A stretch of 64,000 nt of DNA. It comes from Priestia endophytica DSM 13796 (lineage in GTDB: Bacteria; Bacillota; Bacilli; Bacillales; Bacillaceae_H). Position 1 is the first letter of the stretch. The number at the start of each line of letters is the position of its first letter. Both the position numbers and the translations under genes were made by a program. The stretch lies in assembly GCF_900115845.1 (NCBI RefSeq), contig NZ_FOXX01000002.1, forward strand, positions 372,001-436,000, in the 5' to 3' direction. Positions 58,736 to 64,000 of the stretch are shown here, piece by piece. A model generated the notes under the pieces. That model was not told where the DNA came from. It saw only the letters and a list, made by a program, of their open reading frames with translations, and did no database searches.

Positions 58736-58902
58736 AAAACAAAAGCGAGAGAAACTCTTTCATTTGAACGATAAGTTCTTTGTGAGCGTTTCTCTAAGAC
58801 TCATGTAAAAAAGGACAAGCAATACAGGGGGGATTGTGTACAATTTTTTGAAAAAGGGAATAAACAAAGATAAAGTACTATGAATAGGGGAAGGTGACGA
58901 TG

Positions 58903-59787
58903 ATGTCAGCAGCACTGATTTTAAATCCTAATGCAGGCAACGGAAAAATAAAAAAAGAGTTACAACATATAAAGGAAATCATAGAAAGCACGTATGCTCC
59001 ACTTTCTGTTTATGAAACAAAAAGAGAAGGAGACGGCGCCCGCTTAGTAAAAGAGCTTGAAAGTAAAGTTGATCTAATTATTGGAGCAGGGGGGGATGGA
59101 ACGATTCACGAGCTCATTAATGCTATGTGTGAGCTAAAAACAAGACCTTTATTTGCGGTGCTTCCAGGAGGAACATGTAACGATTTTTCACGAGGAATTG
59201 GAATAGATCAAAATATTATCAAAGCAGCACAGCAAATTGCAACAGGAAGAGTTGAAAAAGTAGACATTGGGAAGAGTGAGCATCAATACTTTTCAAACTT
59301 TTGGGGAATTGGGCTCATTAATGAAGTATCTGAAAATATTGAGAAAGATTCAAAAGCTCGTTTTGGTAAACTCTCTTATTATATGAGTACAGCTAAAACG
59401 ATTACAAATGTTGAACCTTTCTATGTAGAAATAGAAGGCGATGAAGAGGAGTTTAAAGGAGAAGCTGTTATGGTTGTAGTAGGAAACGGGGCTTTTACAG
59501 GAGGGCTAAGACCTTTTTTTCCGAAAAACCATCTTCAAGATTCTTGTTTGGACGTGCTTGTTGTAACGGAATCAAACGTACAGACGTTTTGGAAGCTTTT
59601 TCTCTCAAATTTTTCAGATGAGAAAGTTATTCAAGAGGAAAGTATTCTTAAATTTCAAGCTAAGCATGTTAAAGTGACCACATCATCAGCACAAAAGATT
59701 GACTGTGATGGTGAGCGCAAATATTATACTCCAGATACTATAACCGTTCTACCACGATTTTTAGAAGTGATTGTAGGGAATCTCTAA
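58903..59787 (+). CDS. Diacylglycerol/lipid kinase family protein
   Basis: 294 residues from ATG 58903 (adjacent ATG 58900 and GTG 58894 also possible; site GGGGAAGGTG). DAGK catalytic domain: LNPNAGNGK, IGAGGDGTIHELIN and LPGGTCNDFSRGI are the nucleotide and catalytic loops. The C-terminal domain ends KIDCDGERKYYTP with the conserved DGE. YegS/BmrU-like branch; phosphorylates a lipid alcohol, not identified here. Confidence 0.87.
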   Translation: MSAALILNPNAGNGKIKKELQHIKEIIESTYAPLSVYETKREGDGARLVKELESKVDLIIGAGGDGTIHELINAMCELKTRPLFAVLPGGTCNDFSRGIGIDQNIIKAAQQIATGRVEKVDIGKSEHQYFSNFWGIGLINEVSENIEKDSKARFGKLSYYMSTAKTITNVEPFYVEIEGDEEEFKGEAVMVVVGNGAFTGGLRPFFPKNHLQDSCLDVLVVTESNVQTFWKLFLSNFSDEKVIQEESILKFQAKHVKVTTSSAQKIDCDGERKYYTPDTITVLPRFLEVIVGNL

Positions 59788-59886
59788 AATAAAAGAATTA
59801 ATATTTTATAATTGGTGTGGTGTCCATGCCAACTTCTTTCATTATGCATACCCTATAAAAGGAATAGAGCAAAGGCGGGTTTTTAC

Positions 59887-61185
59887 ATGCATAATGATAA
59901 GAAGAAAATAGCTGTAGTAGGGTTGGGATTTGTTGGATTGCCTCTATCTATGTTGCTATTATCAAAAGGATTCACGGTTGTTGGAATTGACTTAGATGAA
60001 AATAAAATTCGCTCTTTAAACAATGGGAAAAGCTATATTTCAGATATTAGTGACAAGAGTGTAGAAGAAAGTATGAAATCAAAACGTTTTTCTGTTTCTT
60101 CTAGCTATAAAAATGTAGAGGAAGTAGATGCAATCATTATCTGTGTTCCAACTCCTCTTAAAGAAGAATATGTTCCAAATCTTGTTTATATTGAGAAAGC
60201 CGCAGAGGCGTTAAAAGCTCATCTTCAAAAAGGTCAGCTTGTTGTTCTCGAAAGCTCTACGTTTCCAGGAACAACAAGAGAGATTCTTCAACCTCTTTTA
60301 GAAGAAAGTGGGCTTGAAGCAGGGAAAGACTTTCATTTAGCATACTCTCCAGAACGCGTTGACCCTGGGAATGTTCAATTCTCGCTTGGAGATATTCCGA
60401 AAGTAATTGGAGGAATTACTTCAGATTGTCAGGAAGTTGCTTGTGATTTATATTCAAAGATTTATCAAACGGTTGTCCCTGTTTCCTCACCTGAAATTGC
60501 CGAGCTTACAAAGCTTTTAGAAAACACATACCGATTTATCAACATTTCTTTTATTAATGAAATGGCGATGCTTTGTGATCAGATGAACATTGATGTATGG
60601 GAAGTGATTGCAGCTGCAAGCACAAAGCCATATGGATTCGCGCCTTTTTATCCAGGCCCAGGCATTAGTGGTCACTGCATTCCGGTAGATCCTCTCTATT
60701 TGCAATTTAAAGCAAAAGAAAAAGGGGTTACTAGCAACTTTATTGAGTTATCAACTTCTACAAATGAAAAAATTGTTCAGTATATTGTTGAAAGAACATT
60801 AGAAATAGTAGGAAAAGAACCTGAAGAAACAAGCGTTTTACTCTACGGATTAACGTATAAAAGAGATATACCAGATGTGAGAGATTCAAAAGCTGTAGAA
60901 GTGATGGAACACCTTCTTGAAAAAGGGGTTAATGTAACTTATCACGATCCACACTTTGAGCGTATTATGATCAATGGGGATGTTCATCATAGCGTCTCGC
61001 TACTTGATAAAGAGCTAAGTGAAAGCGACTGTGTTGTAATTTTAACAGATCATAGCGTGCTGCCAAAAGAGCAGATTTTAGAAAAGGCAAACCTTATTTT
61101 TGACACGCGTGGAGTGCTCCAAGGTGCAAAAGGAACTGCTAAAGTAGTTGAGCTTGGTGGCGGAACATCTTTTTTTAAGAGGTAA
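59887..61185 (+). CDS. UDP-sugar 6-dehydrogenase family protein
   Basis: 432 residues from ATG 59887 behind AAAGGCGGGTTTTTAC; codons further upstream read as non-protein. Rossmann NAD site AVVGLGFVGLPLSM, then STFPGTTREIL, AYSPERVDPG and the catalytic Cys in GISGHCIPVDPLYL. The long C-terminal part resembles UDP-GlcNAc/UDP-ManNAc dehydrogenases (WbpA/WecC, YtcA) more than UDP-glucose dehydrogenase. It makes a uronic-acid nucleotide for surface polymers. No glycosyltransferases adjoin. A TTGGTGTGG / CCATGCCAA hairpin lies at 59811-59831. Confidence 0.87.
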   Translation: MHNDKKKIAVVGLGFVGLPLSMLLLSKGFTVVGIDLDENKIRSLNNGKSYISDISDKSVEESMKSKRFSVSSSYKNVEEVDAIIICVPTPLKEEYVPNLVYIEKAAEALKAHLQKGQLVVLESSTFPGTTREILQPLLEESGLEAGKDFHLAYSPERVDPGNVQFSLGDIPKVIGGITSDCQEVACDLYSKIYQTVVPVSSPEIAELTKLLENTYRFINISFINEMAMLCDQMNIDVWEVIAAASTKPYGFAPFYPGPGISGHCIPVDPLYLQFKAKEKGVTSNFIELSTSTNEKIVQYIVERTLEIVGKEPEETSVLLYGLTYKRDIPDVRDSKAVEVMEHLLEKGVNVTYHDPHFERIMINGDVHHSVSLLDKELSESDCVVILTDHSVLPKEQILEKANLIFDTRGVLQGAKGTAKVVELGGGTSFFKR

Positions 61186-61188
61186 GGG

Positions 61189-61221
61189 AAAAAGCTATCT
61201 GTCTTTGAGATAGCTTTTTTA
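61189..61221 (+). terminator. Terminator of the UDP-sugar dehydrogenase gene
   Basis: AAAGCTATCT / AGATAGCTTT with T-tail. Confidence 0.88.
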
Positions 61222-61280
61222 TATGTTTAAACAATAGGAAAGGGGGAATGAAAATAGTAAAGAAAAAAGGAGAGAATAAA

Positions 61281-61751
61281 ATGGCTTTAACTAAAGAACA
61301 AGAAACGCATTTGAAAGAAATGCTTTTAAATATGAAAAAATATAAAACAGAGCGAGTAGAAGAAACGCCAAAAGAAGATTTAAAAGAGTCAACAGGTGAA
61401 TTAACGAATGGAGTTGACAATCATCTAGCAGACATTGCAACAGAGCAATATGAGCGTGAACGAGATGAGACGATTCGTGAAGTTGATGAACGCTTACTTC
61501 AACAAGTAGATGAAGCATTACAGCGTATGGAAGATGGCACATACGGTATTTGTGTAGATACTGGTGAAGAAATCCCATACGAACGTTTAAAAGCTAATCC
61601 TTATGCAAAACGAACAGCTAAAGCACAGGAGAAGTTTGAAAAAGGACAGCCTTCTCCAAATGCAGACCGAGCGACACAGCCAAGTCGACGCATTGATGAA
61701 GAAAAGACTTTAACCGTTGATTCATTAAAAGAAGAACAGGATGCTTTCTAG
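61281..61751 (+). CDS. DksA/TraR-family protein with degenerate zinc finger (YocK-like)
   Basis: 156 residues from ATG 61281 after AAAAAAGGAGAGAATAAA. N-terminal coiled-coil helices with TEQYERERDETIREVDERLL, then the C4 zinc-finger position as GTYGICVDTGEEIPYERLKA. Only one of the four usual Cys remains, as in B. subtilis YocK-type general stress proteins. DksA relatives bind the RNA polymerase secondary channel. Whether this form does is unknown. Confidence 0.82.
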   Translation: MALTKEQETHLKEMLLNMKKYKTERVEETPKEDLKESTGELTNGVDNHLADIATEQYERERDETIREVDERLLQQVDEALQRMEDGTYGICVDTGEEIPYERLKANPYAKRTAKAQEKFEKGQPSPNADRATQPSRRIDEEKTLTVDSLKEEQDAF

Positions 61752-61781
61752 CACAATCACAATATGTGATTGTGCTTTTTA
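61750..61781 (+). terminator. Terminator of the DksA-like gene
   Basis: AGCACAATCACA / TGTGATTGTGCT with a three-base loop and T-tail. Confidence 0.88.
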
Positions 61782-61866
61782 TATGGAAAAGAAATATTGT
61801 ATTCCATTTTTCCACCCCGTAAAATAAAGAAAATAGATTGACTTTATAAAAAGTGGGGGATTGTCA

Positions 61867-62709
61867 TTGAGCTTATTGCAACAAATCAAAGAAGGTAAAA
61901 AAGGATTTACAAAGTCAGAGGAAAAGATCGCTGGGTATATCTTAAGTAATGTTGAAGAAATTCCAACTTTAACAACAAAAGAGTTTTCTCTTCGCTGTAA
62001 GGTAAGTGAAGCTAGCATTGTTCGTTTTTGTAGGAAAATAGGGCTTAAAAGTTATAAAACATTTAAGATGTCTTTGCTGCGTGAACTCAGTGGAAACGAT
62101 TATATTAACGAAGTGTCGAGAATTCATAAGGATGATCTTCCGTTGCAGCTTTTTATGAAAGTAACGAACGCTAGTCGAAAAGCGCTTGATATGGCGGAAA
62201 GTTCTCTTGATGGGAGTATATTTGAACGTGTCATTGAGAAATGTCTAGGAGCAAACCGAATCTTTTTTTTCGGTGTTGGTGGATCTGCTGTAAGTGCTAT
62301 GGATGCTACATATAAGTTTTCAAAGCTTGGCTATCCTTCTTTAGTTTCATACGACTTTCATATGGCCATTAATTTAATTACAAGCATGGAGAAAAAAGAT
62401 CTTTTTGTAGGAATTTCAACATCTGGAAAAACAAAAGAAGTCGTCGAACTAGCTCGACTAGCTAAGAAACAAGGGTTATGTGTCGCAGCTATTACAAAAC
62501 TTGAAAAAACACCGCTTTATAAAACAGCAGATTTCCCACTTTGTATTCCAGATGTTGAACAAGATTACCGAATTGGGAGCATTGCTTCTAGAACTTCCCA
62601 GCTTAACATTGTTGATGCCTTGTATATTAATGTCTTTAACCGTCTTAGTGATGATATTCTTCAAAAGTTTCATGAAACAAGAGAAGCGGTCATAAATTTA
62701 AGAAGGTAG
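61867..62709 (+). CDS. murR: MurR/RpiR-family regulator of MurNAc genes
   Basis: 280 residues from TTG 61867, 6 nt after GGGGGA (an earlier TTG touches the site). N-terminal HTH_6 (~1-75; LTTKEFSLRCKVSEASIVRF, CRKIGLKSYKTFKMSLLREL) and a C-terminal SIS domain (~120-260; IFFFGVGGSAVSAMDATYKF) that would bind MurNAc-6-P. Directly upstream of murQ-murP, as in MurNAc clusters. A TGAAA-N5-TTTCA site before murQ is its likely operator. Confidence 0.87.
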   Translation: MSLLQQIKEGKKGFTKSEEKIAGYILSNVEEIPTLTTKEFSLRCKVSEASIVRFCRKIGLKSYKTFKMSLLRELSGNDYINEVSRIHKDDLPLQLFMKVTNASRKALDMAESSLDGSIFERVIEKCLGANRIFFFGVGGSAVSAMDATYKFSKLGYPSLVSYDFHMAINLITSMEKKDLFVGISTSGKTKEVVELARLAKKQGLCVAAITKLEKTPLYKTADFPLCIPDVEQDYRIGSIASRTSQLNIVDALYINVFNRLSDDILQKFHETREAVINLRR

Positions 62710-62721
62710 CAATATGCTGAA

Positions 62722-62807
62722 TGAAACATAATTTCACTAAAAATAATAAAAATATTGACTATTTGTTTCATTTTTTCATAAAATAAGAATATATGAAAGC
62801 GATATCA
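62722..62807 (+). promoter_or_regulatory. murQ promoter with MurR-type operator and cre site
   Basis: TTGACT (62755-62760) and TAAAAT (62779-62784) are a sigma-A pair with an 18-bp spacer. TGAAACATAATTTCA (62722-62736) is a perfect TGAAA-N5-TTTCA inverted repeat of the kind bound by RpiR-family regulators. TGAAAGCGATATCA (62794-62807) fits 13 of 14 positions of the CcpA cre consensus just after the expected start site, suggesting catabolite repression. Confidence 0.72.
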
Positions 62808-62821
62808 AAGGGAGTGGGGAA

Positions 62822-63706
62822 GTGTTAGAACGTTTAGGAACAGAACGTCGCAACAATCAAACAGAAGAATTAGATACAATGAGTATTCAAGATATTTTAC
62901 GTATTATGAACGAAGAAGACAAGAAAGTTCCTGAAGCTATTCAAAAAGAATTAGAAAAAGTTGAAAGAGCTGTAAGTCTAGTTGTAGAAAGCTTTAAATC
63001 AGGGGGGAGGCTTTTGTACGTTGGAGCAGGAACGAGTGGACGTCTTGGTGTTCTTGATGCTGTGGAATGTCCGCCAACGTTTGGCACAGATCCAAACCTT
63101 GTAAAAGGGGTCATGGCAGGAGGAGAGTCAGCTTTTATTAAAGCTGTTGAAGCAGCAGAAGATCGTGAAGATTTAGGAGCAGAAGATATGAAATTGCTGA
63201 ACATTACCTCTAATGATACTGTTATTGGTATTGCAGCGAGTGGACGAACACCATATGTTATAGGAGCCTTGCGATATGCTAGAGAAAGAGGATCATCAAC
63301 ATGTGCGATTTCATGTAATAAAGAAACAGCTATTAGTGCTCTAGCAGACGTGGCAATTGAAGTTAATACAGGCCCGGAAGTTCTTACAGGTTCAACAAGA
63401 TTAAAAGCAGGAACAGCCCAAAAGCTTTTGCTAAATATGATTTCAACTGTTTCAATGATTCAGATAGGCAAAGTATATAAAAACTTAATGGTAGACGTAC
63501 AGCCAACAAATGAGAAGCTTGTAGAGCGCTCAAAACGAATTATTATGGAGGCGACAGGTATATCATATGAAGAGGCTTCTATCTATTATGATCAATCAAA
63601 ACAAAATATTAAAGTTGCCATTTTAATGGTTTTAACCAATTGTACAGCAGAGGAAGCCCAAAAAAAATTGCAGACTAGTAATGGATTTGTACGTCAGGCT
63701 CTTTAA
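62822..63706 (+). CDS. murQ: N-acetylmuramic acid 6-phosphate etherase
   Basis: 294 residues, GTG start after AAAGGGAGTGGGGAA. SIS fold with LLYVGAGTSGRLGVLDAVEC, PPTFGTDP, IGIAASGRTPYVIGAL and MVDVQPTNEKLVERSKRI, as in MurQ. It cleaves the lactyl ether of MurNAc-6-P to give GlcNAc-6-P and D-lactate in cell-wall recycling. The product joins the same pool as sugar imported by NagP. Followed 27 nt later by murP. Confidence 0.94.
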   Translation: MLERLGTERRNNQTEELDTMSIQDILRIMNEEDKKVPEAIQKELEKVERAVSLVVESFKSGGRLLYVGAGTSGRLGVLDAVECPPTFGTDPNLVKGVMAGGESAFIKAVEAAEDREDLGAEDMKLLNITSNDTVIGIAASGRTPYVIGALRYARERGSSTCAISCNKETAISALADVAIEVNTGPEVLTGSTRLKAGTAQKLLLNMISTVSMIQIGKVYKNLMVDVQPTNEKLVERSKRIIMEATGISYEEASIYYDQSKQNIKVAILMVLTNCTAEEAQKKLQTSNGFVRQAL

Positions 63707-63733
63707 GATAGGTAAAAAAAGAGGGGGAGTACA

Positions 63734-64000
63734 ATGTCAAAGGAGCGGAAAGTAGCATGCAAAATTTTAGCTTGTCTTGGGTTTGAGGAGAATGTCGCTA
63801 ATTTTACAAATTGTATGACAAGGCTTAGAGTGAACGTCTATAACCGAGAAGAGGTAAATATTCAAAAACTCGAAGAAATAGACGATGTTATTGGAGTTGT
63901 AGAAGATGAAACAATCCAAATTATTTTAGGGCCTGGTTTTGTGAATAAAGTGGCTTCAGAATTTCAGCAGTTTTTTGATCAATCTTCAGTTGAAGAAGAT
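63734..64000 (+). CDS. murP: PTS N-acetylmuramic acid transporter, EIIB part (incomplete)
   Basis: 89 codons to the window end, ATG after GAGGGGGAGTACA. An EIIB domain of the glucose superfamily with phosphocysteine Cys27 in FTNCMTRLRVNVYN and IIGVVED-like strands (DDVIGVVEDETIQIILGPGF). Position behind murR-murQ identifies it as the EIIBC transporter MurP. The EIIC part lies outside. No EIIA is expected in this family, so crr may supply phosphate. Confidence 0.85.
   Translation, partial: MSKERKVACKILACLGFEENVANFTNCMTRLRVNVYNREEVNIQKLEEIDDVIGVVEDETIQIILGPGFVNKVASEFQQFFDQSSVEED

Overview
The window is chromosomal DNA from a low-GC, spore-forming member of the Bacillaceae (Bacillus/Priestia-like). 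Ribosome-binding sites are strong AAGGAGG types, TTG and GTG starts are common, terminators are classical, and gene order repeatedly matches Bacillus subtilis: yodT-S-R-Q-P-kamA-yokU, yozE-yodN-yozD, yodM-yodL-deoD, cssRS, and an srtN / MerR / CNNM / MscS block like the yhd region. I cannot fix the species. No rRNA, tRNA, CRISPR array or complete prophage is visible.

Layout. 1-4 kb: end of ypmS, a DUF4397 protein, small membrane/spore-type proteins and a PAS sensor kinase. 4-5.5 kb: nagP, the GlcNAc PTS transporter. 5.5-12 kb: a Bce-type peptide-sensing and detoxification module with two tandem permeases. 12-20.5 kb: the beta-lysine cluster, whose kamA gene is split by a 1,821-bp recombinase element. 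20.5-29.4 kb: dat, an acyltransferase and the yozE/yodN/yozD/yodM/yodL/deoD block. 29.5-39 kb: tatA, two CNNM/CorC transporters, rodA, the EIIA gene crr, a MifM-like sensor peptide with yidC2, and a class D sortase with its likely substrate. 39-47.5 kb: an HD protein, cssRS, a deoxynucleotidase, a CBS protein, a sirtuin, a frameshifted MerR gene, a third CNNM transporter and an MscS channel. 47.5-64 kb: a peptidase, a toxin-like/SUKH pair, an ABC transporter, a decayed ABC ATPase, MATE, DinB, two Nudix proteins, cardiolipin synthase, LemA/TPM, a lipid kinase, a nucleotide-sugar dehydrogenase, a DksA-like protein and the MurNAc genes murR-murQ-murP.

Main discovery. Lysine 2,3-aminomutase (kamA) is interrupted after residue ~335, just before the catalytic Asp and the PLP-binding Lys. 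A 9-bp direct repeat, CGTACCTAC, flanks a 1,821-bp element. The element holds only a large serine recombinase gene and, downstream on the same strand, a 37-codon ORF with a strong ribosome-binding site and a terminator. Recombination between the repeats would restore a 472-residue KamA reading frame exactly. This is the architecture of sporulation intervening elements (skin in sigK, SPbeta in spsM), but minimal, in a metabolic gene, and with a candidate directionality factor.

Other strong signals. (i) A 97-codon MifM-like nascent-chain sensor lies upstream of yidC2; its DEED codons abut a 13-bp stem that sequesters the yidC2 ribosome-binding site. (ii) All three CNNM/CorC genes carry a hairpin between a distant Shine-Dalgarno sequence and the start codon. 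GlcNAc and MurNAc uptake (nagP, murP) probably share the separately encoded EIIA, crr. The cell-envelope genes (rodA, yidC2, tatA, sortase, cls, cssRS, bce) form a recurring theme.
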